DNA of 64,000 bases. Source: Streptomyces changanensis (GTDB lineage: Bacteria; Actinomycetota; Actinomycetes; Streptomycetales; Streptomycetaceae). How positions within the stretch are numbered: position 1 is the stretch's first letter; every line of letters begins with the position of its first letter. Shown here in pieces: positions 16,224-25,685 of the stretch. The notes beneath the pieces are model-generated. The model was not told where the DNA came from and did no database searches. It worked only from the letters and a program-made list of their open reading frames with translations. The translations under genes were made by a program, and so were the position numbers. Location: contig NZ_CP102332.1 of the NCBI RefSeq assembly GCF_024600715.1, positions 1,488,001 through 1,552,000 of the forward strand, given 5' to 3'.

Positions 16224-17987
16224 TCAGGCGGCGGTGACGTGCAGTTCCACCGTGAGCGTCGTGCCGCCCTGTGCCGTGAGGCTCAGGAGGAACGTGCCGG
16301 TCCGGCCGTCGGCGTACAGCTTCGGCAGCTGCAGGACGCCGTCGGCGTCGGTCTTCAGTCCCGCGAGGGCGCGCAGGGGCTCACCCCGGCCGTCCTTGAA
16401 GAAGGGCCCCTCCTCGGCGGGCCGGAGGCTGCCGTCCGCGGCCTTCACCAGCACGGTGGCGGTGAGCGCCACGCCGGCCACGGGGGCGCCCTTGCGGGTG
16501 GCCTTCACGGTGACCTGCTCGGCGAACTCGCCCTCCGGGGCCGCCGACAGGGCCGCGTCGCCCGTACGGACGAGGGCGTCCGCCTGACCGGAGGTGACCG
16601 TCGCGGCGAAGTCGGCGGGGCCGACGGCCGGGCGCTGCGGGACGGCGGCCCGGACGGTGAACTGCCCGGTCCGCTCGCCGGCGTCGAGCACGGGGGCGGT
16701 GGCGGTGCCGTCGGCGCCGGTGGTGACGGTGACGACGGTCTCGCCGCCGGGGAAGCTCGCGTCGGTGTCGCCGATGACCTCGAACCGGACGGGGACGCCG
16801 CCAAGCACCTTGCCCCACGCGTCGCGGGCCGTGACCACGGGCCGCACCGGGAACTCGGTGCCGGCGGGGGCGGTCAGGGTGCCGGCGCCGGTGACCACGA
16901 GGCGGTGCAGCCGGTCGAGCGGGGTCGTCGGCTTGGGCGGCGGGGTCGGGGTCGGGGTCGGCGTGGGCTGCGGCTTCGGGGGCGTCGGCTTCGACGTCGG
17001 GGGCTGCGAGGGCTTGGACGGGGTCGGCTTGGCACCCGGGGTGGACGGCGTCGGCGTCGGGGTGGGCGGCGTCGGCGTCGGGGTGGGCGTGGGCGACGGA
17101 GTGGTGACCGGCGTGCTCGGGACCGGGTCGGCGCCGGGCCCGACGGGCGACGTGACGGGGTCGCTGATGTCGCCGGGCTGCACGCCGCTGCCGTCGGGGA
17201 CCTGGTGCGTGCCGCGCTTGTAGAACTCGAACCAGGACAGCACCGTGCGCAGGTACTCGCGGGACTGGTTGTAGCTGAGGATGGCGCGGTCGAGGTCCGC
17301 CTTCAGCGCGAGGTCGCGGTTGTTGGCGCACAGGTACATGCCGGCGGCCTGCGCGGCGTCGAAGATGTTGTTGGGGTCCTTGCGGCCGTCGCCGTTGGCG
17401 TCCTGCCCCCACGACGCCCAGGTGGAGGGGATGAACTGCATCGGACCGACCGCGCGGTCGTGCCGGGCGTCGCCGTCGTAGGCGCCGTTGTCGGTGTCGG
17501 TGATGTTGGCGAAGCCGTTGCCGTTGAGGACCGGGCCGAGGATCGGCGACGGCGTGGTGCCGTTGGCGTCGACGCGGCCGCCGCGGGCCTGGCCGGACTC
17601 GACCTTGCCGATGCCGGCGAGGAGCTGCCAGGGGAGGTTGCACCCCGGCTTGGTGGTCTTCAGGTGCTGCTCGGCCTGCTTGTAGGCGGCGAGGACGGTC
17701 GCCGGTATGCCCGCCTCCGCGGGGCCGGTGCCGAGCAGCCCGTCGGGGGCGCTGCCCGGCGGGAGCGGGTTCGGGCTCTTCAGCGGCGGCAGGTCGGTGT
17801 AGTAGGGCGAATCACCGGTGGCGGTGGAGCCCGAGGGGGTCGGCGGTGTGGAACCGCCGGCCGTCTGGCCGCCCGCGATCGGGGTGGCGCCCGGTGCCTG
17901 CGACGCCGAGAGGGCCGCCACCGCCGCGGCGGCCACCGCGGTGGTGGTGGCGCCCTTGCGCAGTCGACGGCCGATGTGCGCTGCCAT
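16224..17987 (-). CDS. Secreted lytic murein transglycosylase (MltB/SLT type) with Pro/Thr linker and Ig-like tail
   Basis: The enzyme would cleave peptidoglycan glycan strands outside the cell, forming 1,6-anhydro ends. The 587-residue product begins with a basic N-region and a hydrophobic segment (about 13-30) acting as signal peptide or anchor. The transglycosylase domain (about 90-265) has catalytic Glu130 in GIGKVESGQ and the family motif GPMQFIPSTW near 180. A Pro/Thr linker (about 265-345), a wall-spanning type, follows. The C-terminal 240 residues form two to three beta-sandwich repeats resembling Ig-like/filamin domains (VRFEVIGDTDASFPGGETVV). GGGAGGGAC just upstream supports ATG 17987. 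Confidence 0.9.
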   Translation of the reverse strand: MAAHIGRRLRKGATTTAVAAAAVAALSASQAPGATPIAGGQTAGGSTPPTPSGSTATGDSPYYTDLPPLKSPNPLPPGSAPDGLLGTGPAEAGIPATVLAAYKQAEQHLKTTKPGCNLPWQLLAGIGKVESGQARGGRVDANGTTPSPILGPVLNGNGFANITDTDNGAYDGDARHDRAVGPMQFIPSTWASWGQDANGDGRKDPNNIFDAAQAAGMYLCANNRDLALKADLDRAILSYNQSREYLRTVLSWFEFYKRGTHQVPDGSGVQPGDISDPVTSPVGPGADPVPSTPVTTPSPTPTPTPTPPTPTPTPSTPGAKPTPSKPSQPPTSKPTPPKPQPTPTPTPTPPPKPTTPLDRLHRLVVTGAGTLTAPAGTEFPVRPVVTARDAWGKVLGGVPVRFEVIGDTDASFPGGETVVTVTTGADGTATAPVLDAGERTGQFTVRAAVPQRPAVGPADFAATVTSGQADALVRTGDAALSAAPEGEFAEQVTVKATRKGAPVAGVALTATVLVKAADGSLRPAEEGPFFKDGRGEPLRALAGLKTDADGVLQLPKLYADGRTGTFLLSLTAQGGTTLTVELHVTAA

Positions 17988-18229
17988 TCGTGTGTCCCTC
18001 CCCGATGGCGCCCGTCGGCGCCGAAGACCTCGGCCGCGCGCCCCGGTGCGCGGCTCAGGCGACCCTACGTCAACTCGGCGCTCCGCCACACCGAGGGCTG
18101 ACCGCTTTTCACGCTTCCGTCACCGGTCGTCTGCGTACTGCTCCACACCGACGTACCGGAGTGATCACATCATGATTGATACTGACCGCTGTTGCCGAAC
18201 CTGAAGTGACCAGCCGGGGGCCCGCGTTC
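17988..18229. other. Divergent intergenic region
   Basis: These 242 bases must hold promoters for the leftward transglycosylase gene and the rightward DUF4184 gene. I looked for a ydaO/c-di-AMP riboswitch, known upstream of some Streptomyces wall-lytic genes, but the conserved blocks are not convincing. The sequence near 18165-18185 is unusually AT-rich (TGATCACATCATGATTGATA) and is the best promoter candidate zone. Confidence 0.45.
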
Positions 18230-19045
18230 ATGCCGTTCACACTGAGCCATGCCGCCGCGGTGCTGCCCGGGATGCGGAGGTCCGGCACCGCGCGCGGGCC
18301 GCTGGTCGCGTCCGCCCTCGTCACGGGGTCGTTCGCACCGGACATGACCTACTTCGCGGACAGTGTCCTCCCCGGCGCCATGGCCTTCGGCGCGGTGACG
18401 CACGGCGTCCTGGGCGTCCTCACCGTCGACGCGGTGACGGCGGCGCTGCTGACGGCCCTGTGGCTGATGGCGCGTGAGCCGCTCGTCGCGCTGCTGCCCG
18501 TGCGGTGGCGGGGGCGGGTGTACGCGGTGCTGCGCGGCCGGCCCTGGCGCGGACGGCACCCGGCGGCGCTGGCGGTGTGGTTCTACGTCTCGGCGGTGCT
18601 CGGCGCGGCGACCCACGTGGTGTGGGACCTGTTCACGCACCCCGGCCGGTGGGGCACGCGCGTCCTGCCGGTGCTCGGCGAGGTCGTGGCGGGCTTCCCG
18701 CTGTACTTGTACGCGCAGTACGGCGGTTCGGCGCTGGCGCTGGTCGTGCTCGTGTGGTTCTGCCGGGGCGCCCTGCGCCGCGCCCCCGTGCCGGAGGCCG
18801 GTGCGGGGATGCCGTGGCCGGCGCCGACCCGGCGGGGCCGGTGGCTGGCGGTCGGGGTGCTCGCCGGGTGCGCGGCGGTGGGACTGCTCCACCGGTGCCT
18901 GCGCTGGTACGCCTACTGGGGCCGGATCGAGACGCCCCTCGACATCGTCCCCACCGCCTGCTTCGGCGCGGGCGCGGGGCTGGCCGCCGGCCTGGTCCTC
19001 TACGGCGCCGGGGCGCGACTGCGGGCGACGACGCCCCGGCCCTGA
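18230..19045 (+). CDS. DUF4184 integral membrane protein
   Basis: The 271-residue protein starts MPFTLSHAAAVLP, the characteristic opening of DUF4184, which is distantly related to membrane-bound metal-dependent hydrolases (YdjM/PhoLC-like). Conserved histidines and acids are at SHAA (7), FAPDM, THGVLG and HVVWDLFTHPGRWG. Five or so transmembrane helices are visible. Substrate is unknown. The ATG at 18230 fits the family; the frame extends 54 bases upstream without support. Confidence 0.85.
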   Translation: MPFTLSHAAAVLPGMRRSGTARGPLVASALVTGSFAPDMTYFADSVLPGAMAFGAVTHGVLGVLTVDAVTAALLTALWLMAREPLVALLPVRWRGRVYAVLRGRPWRGRHPAALAVWFYVSAVLGAATHVVWDLFTHPGRWGTRVLPVLGEVVAGFPLYLYAQYGGSALALVVLVWFCRGALRRAPVPEAGAGMPWPAPTRRGRWLAVGVLAGCAAVGLLHRCLRWYAYWGRIETPLDIVPTACFGAGAGLAAGLVLYGAGARLRATTPRP

Positions 19046-19147
19046 CGCGCACCACCGCACGGCCCGCCCTCCCGACGCGCGCGCCACCGCGGTGCCCGTC
19101 CCCGGGAGCGCCGCCGTCGAGCGGCCCGGACCCGGACCCGGCGCCCG

Positions 19148-19178
19148 CCGGGGCGCGGCCGCACGGGCCGCGCCCCGG
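19148..19178. terminator. polA terminator hairpin
   Basis: A perfect 13-bp stem (CCGGGGCGCGGCC / GGCCGCGCCCCGG) with a 5-base loop lies 12 bases after the leftward polA stop and between convergent genes. Confidence 0.75.
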
Positions 19179-19189
19179 GGGCGGCGGGA

Positions 19190-21901
19190 TCAGTGCGCGG
19201 CGGACTCCCAGTCGGGACCGACGCCCACGGAGACGTCGAGCGGCGCCCGCAGCTCGACCGCCGACGCCATCTCCCGGCGCACGATCTCCTCGACCGGCTC
19301 CCGCTCACCCGGCGCGAGCTCCAGCACGATCTCGTCGTGCACCTGGAGCAGCATCCGGGAGGTCAGGCCCGCCTCGGTCAGGGCGCGGTCCACGTTGAGC
19401 ATGGCGACCTTCACGATGTCGGCGGCCGTGCCCTGGATCGGGGCGTTCAGCGCCATCCGCTCGGCCATCTCGCGGCGCTGGCGGTTGTCGCTGTTCAGGT
19501 CGGGCAGGTAGCGGCGGCGGCCGAGCATCGTCTCGGTGTACCCCGTCGCACGGGCCTCGTCGACGACCCGACGCAGGTAGTCCCGCACCCCGCCGAAGCG
19601 CTCGAAGTAGGTGTCCATCAGCCCGCGCGCCTCGGCGGCCTCGATGTTCAGCTGCTGCGAGAGGCCGAACGCCGACAGGCCGTACGCCAGCCCGTACGAC
19701 ATGGCCTTGATCTTGCGGCGCATCTCGGCGTCGACGGCGGACTTGTCCACGCCGAACACCTGCGAGGCGACCGTGGTGTGCAGGTCCTCGCCGGAGGTGA
19801 ACGCCTCGATGAGGCCCTCGTCCTCCGAGAGGTGCGCCATCACGCGCAGCTCGATCTGGCTGTAGTCGGCCGTCATCAGGGCGTCGAAGCCCTCGCCGAC
19901 GACGAAGCCCCGGCGGATGGCGCGGCCCTCGTCCGTGCGGACCGGGATGTTCTGGAGGTTCGGGTCCGTGGACGACAGCCGTCCGGTCGCGGCGACGGTC
20001 TGGTTGAACGTGGTGTGGATCCGGCCGTCCGCCGCGACCGTCTTGATCAGGCCCTCGACCGTCACGCGGAGCTTGGCCTGCTCGCGGTGGCGCAGCATGA
20101 TCACCGGCAGCTCGTGCTCGGTCTGCGCGGCGAGCCACGCCAGGGCGTCCGCGTCCGTGGTGTAGCCGGTCTTCGTCTTCTTCGTCTTCGGCAGGTTCAG
20201 CTCGCCGAAGAGGACCTCCTGGAGCTGCTTGGGCGAGCCGAGGTTGAACTCGTGGCCCACCGAGGCGTGCGCCTCCTTCACGGCGTGCTGCACCTGGCCC
20301 GCGAACTGCTGCTCCATCGCCTCCAGGTGCGCCCGGTCGGCGGCGATGCCGTGCCGCTCCATCCGGGCGAGCAGCTCGGAGGTGGGCAGCTCCACCTCGT
20401 GCAGCAGGCGGGTCGCGCCCACCTCGGCCAGGCGCGTGGCGAAGGCGTCACCGAGGTCGAGGACCGCGCGGGCCTGCGTCATCAGCGCGTCGGCCTCCGC
20501 CGTCTCGTCCGCGCCGAACGCCAGCTGGCCGTCGGCGGCGGACGCGGGGGCGAGCTCCCGGCCCAGGTACTCGACGGAGAGCGCGTCCAGGGCGAAGGAG
20601 CGGCGGCCCGGCTTCACCAGGTACGCCGCGAGCGCCGTGTCCATCGAGACGCCCGCCACGCTCCAGCCGTGCTCCGGCAGGACGCGCATGGCCGCCTTGG
20701 CGTTGTGCAGGACCTTCGGGCGGGCCGGGTCGGCGAGCCACGCAGCGAACGCCCGCTCGTCGGCCTCGTCCAGCCCCGACGGGTCGAACCACGCCGCCGC
20801 GCCGTCCGCGGCCGCGAGGGCGACCTCCGCGACGCTGCCGATGCCGAGCGCCCAGGTGTCGACCGTGGCCATGCCGAGCGGTCCGTCGCCGTGGCGCTCC
20901 AGCCACGGCGCCAGCTCGCCCGTCCCGAGGACCGCGCCGTCCAGCTCGACGCCGGCGGCCGGGGCCGGGGCGGACTCCTCCTCGGCGCCCGGGTCCACGG
21001 CGAGCAGCCGCTCGCGCAGGCTGGGGTTGCGGATCTCCAGGACCTCCAGGAAGCCCTTGAGCGCCGTGCGGTCGTAGGGCGCGCGCTCCAGGTCGGCGAC
21101 CGTCTTCGGCAGCTCCACGTCGCGCACCAGCTCGGTGAGGTGGCGGTTGAGCTTGACGGACTCCAGGTGGTCGCGCAGCGCCTGCCCGACCTTCCCCTTC
21201 ACCTCGTCGGCACGCTCGACCAGCTCCTGGAACGACCCGAACTGGGTGATCCACTTCGTGGCCGTCTTCTCGCCGACGCCCGGGATGCCCGGGAGGTTGT
21301 CCGAGGGGTCGCCGCGCAGGGCGGCGAAGTCCGGGTACTGGCTCGGGGACAGGCCGTACTTCTCCTGCACCTTCTCCGGCGTGAAGCGGGTGAGCTCCGA
21401 GACGCCCTTCGTCGGGTACAGCACCGTGACGTGGTCGGACACCAGCTGGAAGGAGTCCCGGTCGCCGGTGACGACGAGGACCTCGAACCCGGCGGCCTCC
21501 GCCTGGGTGGCCAGCGTGGCGATGATGTCGTCCGCCTCGTAGCCCTCCACCGCGAAACGGTCGGCGTTCATCGTGTCGAGCAGCTCGCCGATCAGCTCCA
21601 CCTGGCCCTTGAACTCGTCGGGGGTGGAGGAGCGGTTCGCCTTGTACTCCGGGAAGTCCTGCGAGCGCCACGTCTTGCGGGACACGTCGAACGCCACGGC
21701 GAAGTGCGTGGGCGCCTCGTCGCGCAGCGTGTTCGCCAGCATCGACGCGAAGCCGTACACGGCGTTGGTCGTCTGCCCGCTCGCCGTGGTGAAGTTCTCC
21801 GCGGGCAGGGCGAAGAACGCCCGGTACGCCAGGGAGTGCCCGTCCATGAGGAGCAGGCGCGGACGGTCTTGCGCGGTCTTCTTCGATGCTGTCTCAGCCA
21901 C
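19190..21901 (-). CDS. polA: DNA polymerase I
   Basis: PolA fills gaps and removes RNA primers during lagging-strand maturation and repair. The 903-residue protein has the N-terminal 5'-3' exonuclease (LLLMDGHSLAYRAFFALP; helix-hairpin-helix GIPGVGEKTA). A degenerate 3'-5' exonuclease-like domain (about 320-510) lacks the proofreading acidic residues, as usual in actinobacteria. The family A polymerase domain has motif A DYSQIELRVMAHLS (about 679), motif B near RRKIKAMSYGLAYG and motif C QVHDEIVLEL (about 854). Two GTG codons compete: 21901 is preferred to 21907 because the AGGA ribosome site is 8 bases from the former and 2-3 from the latter. It is divergent from the oxidoreductase gene. Confidence 0.97.
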   Translation of the reverse strand: MAETASKKTAQDRPRLLLMDGHSLAYRAFFALPAENFTTASGQTTNAVYGFASMLANTLRDEAPTHFAVAFDVSRKTWRSQDFPEYKANRSSTPDEFKGQVELIGELLDTMNADRFAVEGYEADDIIATLATQAEAAGFEVLVVTGDRDSFQLVSDHVTVLYPTKGVSELTRFTPEKVQEKYGLSPSQYPDFAALRGDPSDNLPGIPGVGEKTATKWITQFGSFQELVERADEVKGKVGQALRDHLESVKLNRHLTELVRDVELPKTVADLERAPYDRTALKGFLEVLEIRNPSLRERLLAVDPGAEEESAPAPAAGVELDGAVLGTGELAPWLERHGDGPLGMATVDTWALGIGSVAEVALAAADGAAAWFDPSGLDEADERAFAAWLADPARPKVLHNAKAAMRVLPEHGWSVAGVSMDTALAAYLVKPGRRSFALDALSVEYLGRELAPASAADGQLAFGADETAEADALMTQARAVLDLGDAFATRLAEVGATRLLHEVELPTSELLARMERHGIAADRAHLEAMEQQFAGQVQHAVKEAHASVGHEFNLGSPKQLQEVLFGELNLPKTKKTKTGYTTDADALAWLAAQTEHELPVIMLRHREQAKLRVTVEGLIKTVAADGRIHTTFNQTVAATGRLSSTDPNLQNIPVRTDEGRAIRRGFVVGEGFDALMTADYSQIELRVMAHLSEDEGLIEAFTSGEDLHTTVASQVFGVDKSAVDAEMRRKIKAMSYGLAYGLSAFGLSQQLNIEAAEARGLMDTYFERFGGVRDYLRRVVDEARATGYTETMLGRRRYLPDLNSDNRQRREMAERMALNAPIQGTAADIVKVAMLNVDRALTEAGLTSRMLLQVHDEIVLELAPGEREPVEEIVRREMASAVELRAPLDVSVGVGPDWESAAH

Positions 21902-22024
21902 GGACACGATCCTGCCACGCCGCACCGACAACGGCTGACGGCCGGGGTCGCGCCATCGGTGCCGCGTGACAGGATCGGGGGGACACGGCCCGTACGGGGA
22001 GACGAAGACGAAGGAGCGCGCGCC

Positions 22025-24307
22025 ATGGTCAGCAAACCGCCCGCAGGTGACCCGGTCCAGGACGCTCCGCGGGTGACCGGCGCCCAGCACTCCGCGGCCG
22101 GGCTGCCGGGCGTCGTGCACGGGCTGCGCGCCTCGCAGCGGCAGATGGGCCTGGGCCGTACCGCCCGCACGCTCCTCAAGGTCAACCAGAAGGACGGCTT
22201 CGACTGTCCCGGCTGCGCCTGGCCGGAGGGTGACGAGCGGCACGTCGCGGAGTTCTGCGAGAACGGCGCCAAGGCCGTCGCCGAGGAGGCCACGCTCCGC
22301 CGCGTCACGCCGGAGTTCTTCGCCGCCCACCCCCTGTCCGAGCTGGCCGGCCGCAGCGGCTACTGGCTCGGCCAGCAGGGCCGCATCACCCACCCCGTGT
22401 ACCTGCCGGAGGGCGCCGAGCGGTACGAGGAGGTCAGCTGGGAGCGGGCCTTCGGGATCATCGCGGAGGAGCTCACCGCCCTCGACTCACCGGACGAGGC
22501 GCTCTTCTACACCTCGGGCCGCACGAGCAACGAGGCCGCGTTCCTGCTCCAGCTCTTCGCCCGCGAGTTCGGCACCAACAACCTGCCGGACTGCTCGAAC
22601 ATGTGCCACGAGTCGTCCGGGTCCGCGCTCACCGAGACGCTCGGCGTCGGCAAGGGCAGCGTCTCCCTCGACGACCTCCACCAGGCCGACCTGATCATCG
22701 TCGCCGGGCAGAACCCCGGCACCAACCACCCGCGCATGCTGAGCGCCCTGGAGAAGGCCAAGGCGGCCGGTGCGCGGATCATCTCGGTGAACCCGCTGCC
22801 CGAGGCGGGCCTGGAGCGGTTCAAGAACCCCCAGACGCCGCAGGGACTGCTGAAGGGCGCCACCCTCACCGACCTCTTCCTGCAGATCCGTATCGGCGGT
22901 GACCAGGCGCTCTTCCGCCTGCTCAACAAGCTCGTCATCGAGACCGAGGGCGCGGTGGACGAGGAGTTCGTCCGCGAGCACACCCACGGGTACGAGGAGT
23001 TCGCGGCGGCGGCCCGCGCCGCCGACTGGGACGAGACGCTGACCGCCACGGGCCTGACCCGCGCCGAGATCGAGCGGGCGCTGCGCATGGTCCTCTCCTC
23101 GCGCCGCACCATCGTCTGCTGGGCGATGGGCCTCACCCAGCACAAGCACTCCGTGCCCACCATCCGCGAGGTCGTCAACCTCCTCCTGCTGCGCGGCGCC
23201 GTGGGGCGGCCCGGGGCGGGCGTCTGCCCGGTCCGCGGTCACTCCAACGTCCAGGGCGACCGGACCATGGGCATCTTCGAGCGCCCCTCCGACGCCTTCC
23301 TGGACGCCCTGGACGCGGAGTTCGGCATCACCTCCCCGCGCCACCACGGCTACGACGTCGTGCGCGCGATCCAGGCGCTGCGCGACGGGCGCGCCAAGGT
23401 CTTCTTCGCGATGGGCGGGAACTTCGTCGCCGCCACCCCGGACACGGACGTCACCGAGGCCGCCATGCGGCGCGCCCGCCTCACCGTGCACGTCTCCACC
23501 AAGCTCAACCGGTCCCACGTGGTGACCGGCGCCCGCGCGCTGATCCTGCCCACGCTGGGCCGCACCGACCGGGACGTCCAGGCGTCGGGCCGGCAGTTCG
23601 TGACCGTCGAGGACTCGATGGGGCTGGTCCACGCCTCCCGCGGCAACCTCCCGCCGGCCGGCCCGCGCCTGCTCTCCGAGCCGGCCATCGTCGCGCGCAT
23701 GGCGCGGGCGGTCCTCGGCCCGTCCTCCCGCACGCCGTGGGAGGAGTTCGAGAAGGACTACGCCACCATCCGGGACCGCATCGCGCGCGTCATCCCCGGC
23801 TTCGAGGACTTCAACGCCCGCCTCGCCGCGCACCCCGGCGGCTTCGCCCTCCCCCACGCCCCGCGGGACGAGCGGCGCTTCCCGACCGCGACGGGCAAGG
23901 CGAACTTCACCGCCGCCCCCGTCGAGTACCCGAAGGTGCCCGAGGGCCGGCTGCTGCTGCAGACCCTGCGCTCGCACGACCAGTACAACACCACCATCTA
24001 CGGCCTCGACGACCGCTACCGCGGCATCAAGGGCGGGCGCCGGGTCGTCCTGGTCCACCCCGACGACGCGGCGCGCCTCGGCCTCGCGGACGGGGCGTAC
24101 GCGGACCTGGTCGGCGAGTGGAACGACGGCGTCGAGCGCCGCGCGCCCCGCTTCCGCGTCGTCCACTACCCCACGGCGCGCGGCTGCGCGGCCGCCTACT
24201 ACCCCGAGACCAACGTCCTGGTCCCGCTCGACGCGACGGCGGACGTCAGCAACACCCCCGCCAGCAAGTCCGTCGTCGTCCGTCTGGAACAATCACCGCC
24301 CGACTGA
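22025..24307 (+). CDS. FdhF/YdeP-family molybdopterin oxidoreductase
   Basis: The 760-residue protein belongs to the molybdopterin-bis-MGD oxidoreductase superfamily, YdeP branch. Its physiological substrate is not established (E. coli YdeP is linked to acid resistance). The N-terminal CPGCAWP (C61, C64) and ENGAKA motif replace the full four-cysteine [4Fe-4S] ligand set of true formate dehydrogenases. NLPDCSNMCHESSG supplies the Cys at the position of the molybdenum ligand. VAGQNPGTNHPRML and VRGHSNVQGDRTMG are cofactor-binding loops. The C-terminal molydop-binding domain starts near 640 (FPTATGKANFTA). No partner subunit lies nearby. AAGGAG 9 bases upstream fixes the ATG. Confidence 0.93.
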   Translation: MVSKPPAGDPVQDAPRVTGAQHSAAGLPGVVHGLRASQRQMGLGRTARTLLKVNQKDGFDCPGCAWPEGDERHVAEFCENGAKAVAEEATLRRVTPEFFAAHPLSELAGRSGYWLGQQGRITHPVYLPEGAERYEEVSWERAFGIIAEELTALDSPDEALFYTSGRTSNEAAFLLQLFAREFGTNNLPDCSNMCHESSGSALTETLGVGKGSVSLDDLHQADLIIVAGQNPGTNHPRMLSALEKAKAAGARIISVNPLPEAGLERFKNPQTPQGLLKGATLTDLFLQIRIGGDQALFRLLNKLVIETEGAVDEEFVREHTHGYEEFAAAARAADWDETLTATGLTRAEIERALRMVLSSRRTIVCWAMGLTQHKHSVPTIREVVNLLLLRGAVGRPGAGVCPVRGHSNVQGDRTMGIFERPSDAFLDALDAEFGITSPRHHGYDVVRAIQALRDGRAKVFFAMGGNFVAATPDTDVTEAAMRRARLTVHVSTKLNRSHVVTGARALILPTLGRTDRDVQASGRQFVTVEDSMGLVHASRGNLPPAGPRLLSEPAIVARMARAVLGPSSRTPWEEFEKDYATIRDRIARVIPGFEDFNARLAAHPGGFALPHAPRDERRFPTATGKANFTAAPVEYPKVPEGRLLLQTLRSHDQYNTTIYGLDDRYRGIKGGRRVVLVHPDDAARLGLADGAYADLVGEWNDGVERRAPRFRVVHYPTARGCAAAYYPETNVLVPLDATADVSNTPASKSVVVRLEQSPPD

Positions 24308-24319
24308 GCGTTCGCTCAG
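24304..24319. promoter_or_regulatory. 16-bp palindrome spanning the oxidoreductase stop codon
   Basis: CTGAGCG-TT-CGCTCAG is a perfect inverted repeat that includes the TGA of the oxidoreductase gene. It resembles TetR-type half-sites (GAGCG...CGCTC) and lies 49 bases before the thioesterase ATG, so it could be an operator for that gene or a small mRNA hairpin. Confidence 0.4.
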
Positions 24320-24367
24320 CCACCGGCACCAGGCCGGCCGTACGACGACGAACGGAGTCCGGGCCCC

Positions 24368-24856
24368 ATGGGCGAGCAGACCGCAGTGAAGTTCCCGCAA
24401 GAGGTCATCGACGAGTACGCCGCGCTCGGCGTCGACCTGCCCGCCCTGTTCTCCGCGGGCCACCTCGGCGAGCGCATGGGCCTGCGGATCGTCGAGGCGG
24501 CGCCCGACCGTGTCGTCGGCACCCTGCCCGTGGAGGGCAACACCCAGCCCTACGGGCTGCTCCACGGCGGGGCCTCCGCCGTGCTCGCCGAGACGCTCGG
24601 CTCGGTGGGCGCCATGCTGCACGGCGGCTCGAAGAAGATCGCCGTCGGCGTCGACCTCAACTGCACCCACCACCGCGGCGTCCGCTCGGGCCTGGTCACC
24701 GGGGTCGCGACCCCGGTCCACCGCGGCCGGTCCACCGCCACGTACGAGATCGTCGTCACCGACGAGCAGGACAAGCGGGTCTGCACCGCGCGCCTGACGT
24801 GCATGCTGCGGGAGGTCACCGCGCAGGACGCGGGGAGCGTCCCGGGCGTCGTCTGA
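24368..24856 (+). CDS. Hotdog-fold PaaI-type thioesterase
   Basis: The 162-residue protein has the hotdog thioesterase core: RVVGTLPVEGNTQPYGLLHGG followed by ASAVLAETLGSVGAML. The Gly/Asn/Glu positions are typical of PaaI/EntH enzymes that hydrolyse aryl- or acyl-CoA thioesters in the cytoplasm. Length and start (MGEQTAVKFPQEVIDEY) are normal for the actinobacterial branch. It follows the oxidoreductase gene by 60 bases in the same direction; the substrate is not predictable. Confidence 0.88.
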   Translation: MGEQTAVKFPQEVIDEYAALGVDLPALFSAGHLGERMGLRIVEAAPDRVVGTLPVEGNTQPYGLLHGGASAVLAETLGSVGAMLHGGSKKIAVGVDLNCTHHRGVRSGLVTGVATPVHRGRSTATYEIVVTDEQDKRVCTARLTCMLREVTAQDAGSVPGVV

Positions 24857-24861
24857 CGGCA

Positions 24862-24910
24862 CGCGTGAGCGCCGGGCGCCCCGCGGAGGGGCACCCGGCG
24901 CCGTCACGCG
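24862..24910. terminator. Bidirectional terminator between thioesterase gene and livF
   Basis: A long, slightly imperfect hairpin (CGCGTGA, GCCGGG and GCCCC on the left pairing with GGGGC, CCCGGC and TCACGCG on the right) starts 5 bases after the thioesterase stop and 8 bases below the livF stop. Confidence 0.65.
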
Positions 24911-24917
24911 CCGCGGG

Positions 24918-25681
<764 letters not shown>

Positions 25682-25685
<4 letters not shown>

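Noticed and set aside
17988..18180. ydaO/c-di-AMP riboswitch before the lytic transglycosylase
   Set aside because: Such switches control related wall-lytic genes in Streptomyces, but the conserved blocks could not be found in the leader.
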